The notes below the pieces were generated by a model. It saw only the letters and a program-made list of their open reading frames with translations, searched no databases and was not told where the DNA came from. Positions 1 to 7,560 of a DNA stretch of 64,000 nucleotides are shown here, piece by piece. Positions within the stretch are counted from its first letter, which is position 1. The number at the start of each line of letters is the position of its first letter. A program made the translations under genes and the position numbers. This DNA comes from Armatimonadota bacterium (GTDB lineage Bacteria > Armatimonadota > Zipacnadia > UBA1398 > JAKPQA01): contig JAKPQA010000182.1 in assembly GCA_029547025.1 (NCBI GenBank), positions 1 through 64,000 of the forward strand, given 5' to 3'.

Positions 1-314
1 GGAGCGCAGGTATGTTGCCGGTTGCCGTAGTTGTCCCCCGTACTCCAGCGCGTCAACTCCCAACGCCACAGGCGGACGAAGTTGTGGTGGTGGCGCTCGA
101 GGAAGCCAAGATAGGCATCCCAGTCGAAGGCGGCGGGCGGATCGGTCTCGGCGATGTCCTGCAGATTGTTCCACACGTGTGAGCCGACAAGCAGAATCGC
201 CTTGCCGGACGCATCGGCGAAGTAGCGTGGGTTCGCCTCGCAGACGCGCAGCGGACCCGATGCGGGCGCGAGGATGGTGGATCCGCAGAGCACAGCGGCA
301 AGATGGTGGACCAC
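1..314 (-). CDS. Secreted glycoside-hydrolase-like protein (DUF4038/DUF6298-like N-terminus), truncated by window start
   Basis: Manual translation from GTG at 314: VVHHLAAVLCGSTILAPASGPLRVCEANPRYFADASGKAILLVGSHVWNNLQDIAETDPPAAFDWDAYLGFLERHHHNFVRLWRWELTRW; open to window edge; GGAGGAGG Shine-Dalgarno just upstream. Absent from ORF track because it has no stop in window. Confidence 0.65.
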   Translation of the reverse strand, partial: MVHHLAAVLCGSTILAPASGPLRVCEANPRYFADASGKAILLVGSHVWNNLQDIAETDPPAAFDWDAYLGFLERHHHNFVRLWRWELTRWSTGDNYGNRQHTCA

Positions 315-640
315 GATGGTGCCTCCTCCGGCCGGGGCGTCCCGGGTAGCTGCCCCGGGCGATTGAGCATCGAGTCTCGGGGGTGGCAGTTGGCCATTGG
401 GTGCCCCGGCACCTACAGGTGGGCCACAAGGTTCCGCGAGCCAATGGGGTCCATGCCGGCTGTGGTGGCAGGTCCGGCGGGCCTGGGAGAACAGCGTCTT
501 GCGGCGGGGAGCCGGGAGCCTGGGTGGCCACTGACGAGGAAGGCGGGGAAACTTGTCAGGAAATGTCGGGTTGGTGCGAAGTGTTGACGGGTGCGGGGGT
601 CCATCAGGGGGAAGAGGGATGCTTCTCGGAGAGGGAAGGG

Positions 641-715
641 CGGGGCTGACGGGACTCGAACCCGCGACCACCTCATCGACAGTCAGGCACTCTAAACCAA
701 CTGAGCTACAGCCCC
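641..715 (-). tRNA. tRNA-Asp (anticodon GTC)
   Basis: Reverse complement GGGGCTG TA GCTC AGTTGGTTTA GAGT G CCTGA CTGTCGA TGAGG TGGTC GCGGG TTCGAGT CCCGT CAGCCCC G folds as a cloverleaf; anticodon GTC. One G-G mismatch in anticodon stem; CCA not encoded. Confidence 0.88.
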
Positions 716-740
716 TCGCCTGTGCCGAGGCACACCGGTC

Positions 741-770
741 ACGATACCATACACGTTGCGGGTCGTGCAA
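741..770 (-). promoter_or_regulatory. Candidate sigma70-type promoter for tRNA-Asp
   Basis: Minus strand TTGCAC-N18-TATCGT about 26 bp upstream of tRNA 5' end. Confidence 0.45.
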
Positions 771-822
771 CGTCTTTCGTTCGGGGCGGGCCAGGCCTGG
801 GGTTAGCTCATGTGGGACGGAG

Positions 823-1905
823 CTGTGGGGGATAGACGCGCAGTCGCTGAACGATATTGTTAACGTCTTCAAGTGCTGCATCTTCACCTGGAATATCTTC
901 ACCACGATGGTGCCGGCTTTCATTCTGGCCGGAGCCATCGCCGCATTCATCCCGGCCGAGAAGGTGCTGAAGTACCTGGGCGCGGACGCCAACCGCTTGG
1001 TGGCCTACACCGTGGCCTCGGTGTCGGGTGTGGTTCTGGCGGTGTGCTCGTGCAACATCGTGCCGCTGTTCGTGAGCATCTACCGGCGCGGGGCGGGGAT
1101 CGGTCCGGCGTCGACGTTCCTCTATGCCGGGCCGGCGATCAACGTGCTGAGCATGATCTTCGTGTTCCATGTGATCGGGTTCCGCATTGGCATCTGGCGG
1201 GCGATCGGGGTGCCGGTGATCGCGGTGTTGGTCGGGCTGCTGATGGCGCTGATCTGGGGCCGCAAGGACCGAGTCCGCCAGGCCGAGGCGGTGCTGCAGT
1301 ATGCGCCGAGCGCTGGCGGGCCCCGGCGGCTCCCCCTGGTGTTCGCATTCCTGCTGGCGCTGATGATCTATGGCGGGATCGAGATGCCGACCCTGCCGAA
1401 GGTCGTCGGGATGGTTGCCCTGGCGCTAGGGTTGGCGCTCACGGCGGCGAAGAGCATGGACCGCGACGAGTTGATGTCCTGGCTGCGCGAGACGGGCCTG
1501 CTCGTGAAGCTGGTGGTTCCGGTTCTGGTGCCGGCCGTGTTGATCATCGGGGCCATCGCCTATTACACGCCGATCCTGTTCATTGATAAGTATCTCGGCT
1601 ATCGGAACCCGTTTGCCACGGTCTATTCGGCCGTCTTCGGGTCGCTAATGTATTTCCCGATTCTAACAGAGGTCGCGTTTGTAAAGGCGTTTCTCAAGAA
1701 TCATATGGATGTCGGGCCCGCGTTCGCGCTGTTGCTGACGGGTTCGGGGCTTAGCCTGCCGGGGATGATCCTCATCGGCCGGGCGATGGGCGCGGGGCGC
1801 GTCGTCACCTATGTGCTGATCGTGTTGGCCCTGGTCCTGGTCACCTCGGCGATCTTCGCCCAGTCGATCGGCGCGTACATCTGCCCGTGTCAGAGCGGGC
1901 CGTGA
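823..1905 (+). CDS. DUF318/ArsP-like permease (heavy-metal/metalloid-type)
   Basis: Polytopic protein with VVLAVCSCNIVPLFVSIYRRGAGIGPASTFLYAGPAIN and LPGMILIGRAMG motifs typical of DUF318 permeases. Start uncertain: no ATG/GTG/TTG at the expected N-terminus (CTG at 823; first in-domain ATG at 907). Confidence 0.8.
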   Translation: MWGIDAQSLNDIVNVFKCCIFTWNIFTTMVPAFILAGAIAAFIPAEKVLKYLGADANRLVAYTVASVSGVVLAVCSCNIVPLFVSIYRRGAGIGPASTFLYAGPAINVLSMIFVFHVIGFRIGIWRAIGVPVIAVLVGLLMALIWGRKDRVRQAEAVLQYAPSAGGPRRLPLVFAFLLALMIYGGIEMPTLPKVVGMVALALGLALTAAKSMDRDELMSWLRETGLLVKLVVPVLVPAVLIIGAIAYYTPILFIDKYLGYRNPFATVYSAVFGSLMYFPILTEVAFVKAFLKNHMDVGPAFALLLTGSGLSLPGMILIGRAMGAGRVVTYVLIVLALVLVTSAIFAQSIGAYICPCQSGP

Positions 1906-1998
1906 TGTAGGGGCACCGCAGGTGCGCTACAATCGTGAGGTTATGGCCGGTAGCCCTTGGGTTGCGCACTCATTCGAGACTAATGAGGAGAGAGACTG

Positions 1999-2979
1999 AT
2001 GCGGCGATTGGCGTTCGTTGTGGCCGGAGTGCTCGTGGTCGGATCTCTGGCTGGCTGTCCGAGTAAGGCGCCGGACGACGGTGGCGGGGTTACGGCAGCC
2101 ACCGGAGGCAAGGGGGCGCAGGTAGCCAAGGCCGGTGGCGCGGCGCCGGGGGGGGCTTTGACCGGGAAGCTGGTTCTGTACATTCCATGCGGTCTCACCA
2201 TCCCGATGAAGGCGGTGGTGCAGGCCTTCAAGGCGGCTAACCCCGGGCTCGAGGTCACGGAGGAGTACGATAGCGCCGTGGTGCTGGCGCGGCGAATCAT
2301 CGACAAGAAGGAGCGGCCCGACGTCCTGGTGTCGCCTGGGCCGACGGAGTTGGGGTTGGTGGCGGAAAAGGGCCTGATCGATACCGCCAATCAGAAGTCG
2401 CTCGGGTCCTTCAAGCTGTGCGTGATCGCCCCGAAGGCGAACAAGGCGAAGATGGTCGCCATCGAGGACTTGGCTCGGGTGAAGTCCATCTCGTGCCCCG
2501 ATCCCAAGCTCAACTCCGTGGGTGCGGCCGCCCAGGAGGCCCTGACGAACATGGGGCTATGGGACAAGATCCAGAAGCAGTTGGTCTTCGCGGAGATCGG
2601 CCACGAGTCGCACAACCATGTGGCGGCAGGGCGGGTTGATGCGGGCATCTCGTTCCTGGCGTGCCCGTTGGACACGAACCCTGAGAAGCTCTCGAAGAGC
2701 AAGGTGACGATTGTGGGCGTGTTCCCTGACGGCACCTACAAGGAGCCGTCGGTGGAGGTGGCACCGCTGACGGAGGCCAAGAACCCGGCGGCTGCCAAGG
2801 CGTTCGTCGAGTATCTGGTCAGTCCGGAAGCACAAAAGATCCTGTCGGAGAAGGAGCTTCCGGGTCTCAGTGCTGAGACGACCGGCGAGGGGTGGCCGAA
2901 GCTGAAGGCCCCCGAGGGCACGGCGGCAGACAAGGCAAGTCCGGCGGCGAAGGGTGAGGCGAAGGGTGCCGGCGAATAG
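1999..2979 (+). CDS. ModA-like substrate-binding lipoprotein with PCG motif
   Basis: Lipobox (SLAGC); LVLYIPCGLTIPMKAVVQAFKAANPGLEV...RPDVLVSPGPTELGLVAEKGLI resembles periplasmic molybdate/anion-binding ModA fold; good SD (gaggagaga). Confidence 0.8.
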   Translation: MRRLAFVVAGVLVVGSLAGCPSKAPDDGGGVTAATGGKGAQVAKAGGAAPGGALTGKLVLYIPCGLTIPMKAVVQAFKAANPGLEVTEEYDSAVVLARRIIDKKERPDVLVSPGPTELGLVAEKGLIDTANQKSLGSFKLCVIAPKANKAKMVAIEDLARVKSISCPDPKLNSVGAAAQEALTNMGLWDKIQKQLVFAEIGHESHNHVAAGRVDAGISFLACPLDTNPEKLSKSKVTIVGVFPDGTYKEPSVEVAPLTEAKNPAAAKAFVEYLVSPEAQKILSEKELPGLSAETTGEGWPKLKAPEGTAADKASPAAKGEAKGAGE

Positions 2980-3023
2980 CCGGGTCTGATCGACCGTAGC
3001 GATGGGAGGCGTTCTGTTTGCCG

Positions 3024-4271
3024 ATGAAGCGTTGGCTACCTGTGGTGCTCCTGGCCGGAGCGATGGTGCTCCTAGCCGGCTGCAAGGGGCGTGGCGACTC
3101 CGAGGAGCCGCAGGCCGCTATGCCCAAGGCCCCGACGAAGGCGACAAAGGCGGTTGCGGCGGGCGAGCTCGGCCCCGGTGTCTACAAGCTCGATGGTTTC
3201 GTGTGCGTGACGGCATTCTACCCGGGCAATGAGGACCACCAGTGGGTCCGGGACTACCTGAAGCAGCTCGAGGACAAGCACCCGGGCAAGGTCAAGACCC
3301 GGTTCGTGGCGTTCAACACGGACGAGGGCGCCACGGAGTGGCAGGAGGCGGGGCTCGAGTGCGGGACGTGGTTCATCGACGGCGAGTCGGAGGTCACGTT
3401 CACCCAGGACGGCAAGGAGAAGACGGTCTGGTTCGTCAAGGAGGAGGGCGGCGAGTGGAGCGAGGCCGACCTGTTCGCGGCCGTGGCGGATCGGGTGTCG
3501 AAGCTCTCGGCGGGCGGCGCCGCGGCCAGTTCGACGGGTCCGCTCAGTGGCACGGTGGTGGTGTTGGTTCCGTGCGGTATGCAGGGGCCGTATGGGAAGG
3601 CTCGGGCCCTGTTCAAGGAGTCGCACCCCGACCTGAAGGTCGAGCAGGATGTGCAGAACATCGAGGTGCTCATCCACGGCATCGTCTCTGGGAAGTTCAC
3701 GGGCGACATCGTGCTCTCGATGGGCGATCGCGAGACGGCGTTCCTCAATGACAAGGGCAAGCTGGCGCGCGACCCGGTGCGGTTGGCCCGGAACACGCTG
3801 GGGATGATTGTTCCCAACAGCAACCCGGCTGGTATCCGGGGCTTCAAGGACCTCGCCAACGCGAAGGTCAAGACGCTGGGCTTACCAGACCCCGAACTCA
3901 TTTCGGCGGGCTACTACGGCAAGCAGGCGCTCGAGAAGGCCGGCCTGTGGGAGTCGCTGGCGAAGCGCGTATCGCTGGTGAAGTCCCCGGCGGCGCTCAA
4001 GGGCGACTTGGCGTCGGGCAAGATGCAGGCGGCCATCACCTTTGGCACCTGCATGACGGAAGCGAAGACTGTGGGGGGCGAGCCGACGAAGTCGGACAAG
4101 ACCGACGCCATCGACTACGTGCCGCAGGAGTACTACGACGAGTTCTACTGCACGGGTGCCGTGCTCAAGTCGGCGAAGAACCCGTCGGCGGCGGAGGCGT
4201 TCCTCCAGTTCATGACGACCGAGCCGGTGCAGAAGATCTTCGCGGAGTACGGGCTGAAGACGATCGAGTAG
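3024..4271 (+). CDS. Lipoprotein fusing thioredoxin-like N-domain and ModA-like PCG binding domain
   Basis: Lipobox (VLLAGC); N-part FVCVTAFYPGNEDHQWVRDYLKQLEDKHPGKVKTRFVAFNTDEGATEWQEAGLECGTWFIDGE is thioredoxin-like; C-part VVVLVPCGMQGPYGKARALFKESHPDLKVEQD parallels the preceding gene. Start ATG 3024 (TTG 3018 alternative). Confidence 0.72.
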   Translation: MKRWLPVVLLAGAMVLLAGCKGRGDSEEPQAAMPKAPTKATKAVAAGELGPGVYKLDGFVCVTAFYPGNEDHQWVRDYLKQLEDKHPGKVKTRFVAFNTDEGATEWQEAGLECGTWFIDGESEVTFTQDGKEKTVWFVKEEGGEWSEADLFAAVADRVSKLSAGGAAASSTGPLSGTVVVLVPCGMQGPYGKARALFKESHPDLKVEQDVQNIEVLIHGIVSGKFTGDIVLSMGDRETAFLNDKGKLARDPVRLARNTLGMIVPNSNPAGIRGFKDLANAKVKTLGLPDPELISAGYYGKQALEKAGLWESLAKRVSLVKSPAALKGDLASGKMQAAITFGTCMTEAKTVGGEPTKSDKTDAIDYVPQEYYDEFYCTGAVLKSAKNPSAAEAFLQFMTTEPVQKIFAEYGLKTIE

Positions 4272-4420
4272 CGACTGGGCTCAGGAATGAGGAATCAGGG
4301 GTCACGGTGCCATAGGCGCTAACATAGGGCCCTTGGCCGGGCGGCTGGGTCTCGCGAAGGTCGCGCGGAACGCCCGCCTGGTCTTGCGGAGGGCCGCACA
4401 GAGGTGCGCCCAGAGGGCGC

Positions 4421-4585
4421 GGGGCCCCTGTCCTGAGCCTGTCGAAGGACCCAGTCGGCCGGACGACGACAGAGCGGCCCGGGATGCGGCAGCAAGCCGC
4501 ATCCCGGCCTCCAGATCGGGCGCGTTGGGGGCCCACCACGCTGGGAGACGCGTGGTTCCCCCCATGGCGCCCCTCCGCAACCAGG
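4421..4585 (+). repeat. Dispersed intergenic direct repeat, copy 1
   Basis: 33-bp identity ggggcccctgtcctgagcctgtcgaaggaccca at 4421-4453 and 26-bp identity gggcgcgttgggggcccaccacgctg at 4518-4543, plus cgtggttccccccatggcgcccctc, shared with 6473-6651; internal stem ACCACGC/GCGTGGT. Confidence 0.9.
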
Positions 4586-4630
4586 CTGATGGGCCACTGG
4601 AGCCCCAAGTTACCGCCAATGCAGAAATCA

Positions 4631-4682
4631 GGGGACACGGTGCTCGGCCTCGCCCGGTGGCGGAGCTAGGAGCCGTGTCCCC
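4631..4682. repeat. Inverted repeat GGGGACACGG ... CCGTGTCCCC
   Basis: 10-bp perfect arms 4631-4640 / 4673-4682; AATCAGGGGACACGGTGC nearly duplicates AATCAGGGGTCACGGTGC at about 4292-4309. Confidence 0.75.
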
Positions 4683-4977
4683 GAGTCGTCTGTGGGGTGT
4701 TCTCGGGCGCGAAGCCGAGGATGGTTCGCGTGGTGCTGACGATCCAAGACCAGTGCAGGGCGATGTGCACCGCCAGCAGGGCCAGGAACAGCAGTGCCAG
4801 CACCGTGTGCAGGTCGCCCCAGTCGTGGCGGCTCATGCCCCACAGATGCCTGTTGTGGGCCGCCCAGTGTGGCCCCCTGCCGATGCCGAGCCCAAGGAAC
4901 GCTCCCACGGATGCCACACCGAGCATGGTTAGGAACATCGCCACATCGATGCAGTAGCACAGCTTGGTACGGTTCAA
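4666..4977 (-). CDS. DUF4405-type small integral membrane protein
   Basis: LNRTKLCYCIDVAMFLTMLGVASVGAFLGLGIGRGPHWAAHNRHLWGMSRHDWGDLHTVLALLFLALLAVHIALHWSWI; TTG start at 4977 preceded by GGGAGG SD; ORF extends to 5037. Confidence 0.7.
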   Translation of the reverse strand: MNRTKLCYCIDVAMFLTMLGVASVGAFLGLGIGRGPHWAAHNRHLWGMSRHDWGDLHTVLALLFLALLAVHIALHWSWIVSTTRTILGFAPENTPQTTRGHGS

Positions 4978-5113
4978 TGCTGGACGCCTCCCGCGGGTGC
5001 TTCGGTCGCTACAGGACGGGGCGGGGGGGCGGGGCATTCCGGGAGACTGGCCGGCAGGTGACGGAGGCTCCGCAAGTGAAGTGCGGCCCGGCAGGTGCAG
5101 AGGAGGGCGACGT

Positions 5114-5629
5114 ATGGACTTCGCAGATGTGGTTCGTGCCCGCTATAGCTGCCGGGCGTACGAGGACCGCCCCGTGGAGGACGACAAGCTTCAGCGGATC
5201 CTCGAGGCGGCCCGGCTGGCGCCATCGGCCAGCAACCGCCAGGAGTGGCGGTTTGTCGTGGTTCGGGACGCCGCGAAGCGGCAGGCACTGGTGAAGGTGG
5301 CGCGCGATCAGGCCTTCGTGGGCCAAGCGCCGATCGTCATCGCCGCGTGTGCCAAGACCAACGGCCACGTGATGTCGTGCGGCCACCGATGCGACATCAT
5401 CGACGTGGCCATCGCGCTGGAACATATTGCCCTGGCTGCGGCCAACGAGGGGCTGGGCACGTGCTGGATCGGGGCGTTCTTCCAGGACAAAGCCAAGGAA
5501 CTGCTCGGCATCCCTGACGATGTTCCCGTCATCGAGCTGATGACGCTCGGGTACCCGGCCGACTCGCCCAAGCCCAAGAGCCGACTGGCGCTCGATGAGA
5601 TCGTGATGTACGACGCGTGGCGGAGTTAG
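5114..5629 (+). CDS. Nitroreductase family protein
   Basis: MDFADVVRARYSCRAYEDRPVEDDKLQRILEAARLAPSASNRQEWRFVVVRD...; SD GGAGGGCG before ATG 5114. Confidence 0.92.
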   Translation: MDFADVVRARYSCRAYEDRPVEDDKLQRILEAARLAPSASNRQEWRFVVVRDAAKRQALVKVARDQAFVGQAPIVIAACAKTNGHVMSCGHRCDIIDVAIALEHIALAAANEGLGTCWIGAFFQDKAKELLGIPDDVPVIELMTLGYPADSPKPKSRLALDEIVMYDAWRS

Positions 5630-5690
5630 GGGCGGGAACCGGCGTGCGGTAGCCAAGCCGTTCGCGCAGCGACGCGGCACCGGCCGGTAG

Positions 5691-5719
5691 CCGGAGGGCA
5701 GCACCGCGCCGCCCTCCGG
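5691..5719. terminator. Hairpin between convergent genes
   Basis: CCGGAGGGC (5691-5699) / GCCCTCCGG (5711-5719), 9-bp perfect stem between stops at 5629 and 5730. Confidence 0.55.
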
Positions 5720-5729
5720 CATAGAGGGT

Positions 5730-5918
5730 CTACTTGGTCGCGGCCCCGTGGCACTTGGCCTTCTGCTCCTCCGAGCAAGCGGACGGATCCGGCGCGCCCA
5801 GGCACTCGCCGGCGTCAACGCACGGGTGCCCCTCGTCGCCGTGACACTTGCGGATCTGCTCGGGGGAACAGCTACCCGGATCGGCTTCTCTCGTGCACTC
5901 CGTCTTGTTCTTCTCCAT
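5730..5918 (-). CDS. Small Cys-rich peptide (62 aa) with duplicated CHG motif
   Basis: MEKNKTECTREADPGSCSPEQIRKCHGDEGHPCVDAGECLGAPDPSACSEEQKAKCHGAATK; 4 bp downstream of the arsR stop, same strand. Confidence 0.7.
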   Translation of the reverse strand: MEKNKTECTREADPGSCSPEQIRKCHGDEGHPCVDAGECLGAPDPSACSEEQKAKCHGAATK

Positions 5919-5922
5919 GGCT

Positions 5923-6264
5923 CTACTCCCTATCCCGTGCCGGGCATTCGTCCGGGCCCTGGCACGCACACGTCTGCTCGGCGGTGAGCAAGAGGCCGAG
6001 CTCCTCCCGGATCCGACGTATCGGGCCGTCGCAGAGGCGATAGTGGACGTGGTAGCCCATGCGTTCTCCATGGACGAGCCCGGCATCGGCGAGGCGTCTG
6101 AGGTGCTGGGATACGGCGCTGGGTGTGACGCCGATCTCTCGAGCGATGGCGTCGACACAGAGGGCGCGGCGCGCCACCTGGCGGAGGATCGCCACGCGAC
6201 TGGGTGCCGCGAAGGCTTTGGCGAGTTCGGCCAGTTCGAGGTCGGTCACATGCGAGCACCTCAC
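5923..6264 (-). CDS. ArsR/SmtB-family metalloregulator with Cys-rich C-terminus
   Basis: LELAELAKAFAAPSRVAILRQVARRALCVDAIAREIGVTPSAVSQHLRRLADAGLVHGERMGYHVHYRL...EQTCACQGPDECPARDRE: winged HTH plus Cys tail. Confidence 0.92.
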   Translation of the reverse strand: MRCSHVTDLELAELAKAFAAPSRVAILRQVARRALCVDAIAREIGVTPSAVSQHLRRLADAGLVHGERMGYHVHYRLCDGPIRRIREELGLLLTAEQTCACQGPDECPARDRE

Positions 6265-6472
6265 TGGTTAAGTCTATGCGCGGAGACTTCAGCAGTCAAG
6301 CCCGAGCACGCCGCGGGCGACCTGCTGGTCGCCCCTACTGGCCAGATGCGGGAGTGGCTCAGCAGCGCCGCTGCAAGAGGGGGGGCGGGAGCCCTTGGCC
6401 GCCCAGAGCGGCTAGCCGAGGACTCGGATGGCGCGGGGAATGCACCGAGACGGCACCACCCGATCTGGCGGA

Positions 6473-6651
6473 GGGGCCCCTGTCCTGAGCCTGTCGAAGG
6501 ACCCAGGTCGGCCCTGCGTCTCGTGCTGCGAACCCGCGCGGCTCAGGGCGCGCGAACAGGCCGAACGGAGCACGGCAACCGCGGGCGCGTTGGGGGCCCA
6601 CCACGCTGCGAAGCGCGTGGTTCCCCCCATGGCGCCCCTCGGCAACCAGGC
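6473..6651 (+). repeat. Dispersed intergenic direct repeat, copy 2
   Basis: Same conserved blocks as 4421-4585 in the same orientation. Confidence 0.9.
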
Positions 6652-6726
6652 CGTGAGACGGCCAGCAGCCCTACCGTACCGCCCTGCCGGAGGGGGTCAG
6701 GAGCCCCCTCCGCGGCTTCGGCCCCG

Positions 6727-7560
6727 CTACCGGCACCAGCCCCGGGACCGGAGCCAGGAAGCGCACAGGGTTGGCCAGACGGCGAGGACGGGGTTCTGCT
6801 CGCCGAGGCCGAAGCCGTGCTGGCCGGTCTCGAACAGGTGCAGTTCGAGCGGAACACCGGCACGACGCAGCGCCATGGCAAACAGCAAGCTGTTCTCGCA
6901 GGGCACGCCGGTGTCTCCGGCAGTGTGGATGAGGAAGGTCGGCGGCGTCTCGGCCGTGACCTGCTCCTCGCTCGAGAGGTAGTTCACGAGGTCCGGATCG
7001 GCCGGGTCGCCGAGCAGGTTGGCCCGGGAGCCGGCGTGGGCGTAGTTCTTCAGCGAGATGACCGGGTAGATGAGGATCATGAAGTCGGGCCGGGAGCTGG
7101 CCCGTTCGATGGTATCGGCTGCCTCCGGGTTCCCGGCGTCGAAGTGGGTGCCCACCGTGGATGACAGGTGTCCGCCGGCGGAGAAGCCCAGGATGCCGAT
7201 CTGGGCGCGATCGATATCCCACTCCGCCGCTCGAGCGCGGACGGTCCGGATGGCGCGCGACGCGTCGCTGTGGGCGCTCGGATAGCGGTACTTGGGGGCC
7301 AGGCGGTAGCGCAGCACGAACGCCGACACGCCCAAGGCGTTGAGCCACAAGGCGACGGGCTCGGCCTCGTGGGGCGCGAGGCCTGCGTAGCCTCCACCCG
7401 GGCACACGACCACGGCGGACCGAGCTCGACCGGGGGCGTCGACGACGTAGGGCGTGAGGGCCGGGATGTCGTCATCGGCGGTCCCGACGGCACCCGGCGC
7501 CCCCTCCGGCCATAGCACGATGAGGTCACCACTTGGTCCCGGCATCAGTGCACCCCCCAA
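6727..7560 (-). CDS. Alpha/beta hydrolase (acetylxylan-esterase/BD-FAE-like)
   Basis: VVVCPGGGYAGLAPHEAEPVALWLNALGVSAFVLRYRLAP...IGILGFSAGGHLSSTV (GxSxG)...; ATG at 7545 is an alternative start. Confidence 0.85.
   Translation of the reverse strand: MGGALMPGPSGDLIVLWPEGAPGAVGTADDDIPALTPYVVDAPGRARSAVVVCPGGGYAGLAPHEAEPVALWLNALGVSAFVLRYRLAPKYRYPSAHSDASRAIRTVRARAAEWDIDRAQIGILGFSAGGHLSSTVGTHFDAGNPEAADTIERASSRPDFMILIYPVISLKNYAHAGSRANLLGDPADPDLVNYLSSEEQVTAETPPTFLIHTAGDTGVPCENSLLFAMALRRAGVPLELHLFETGQHGFGLGEQNPVLAVWPTLCASWLRSRGWCR

Noticed and set aside
641-715. tRNA-Asp as an integrative-element attachment site
   Set aside because: No integrase gene and no visible repeat of the tRNA 3' end elsewhere in the window.
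5848-7164. 438-aa plus-strand ORF
   Set aside because: Spans antisense of arsR, the Cys-rich peptide gene, the intergenic repeat and the hydrolase gene; composition is shadow-like.
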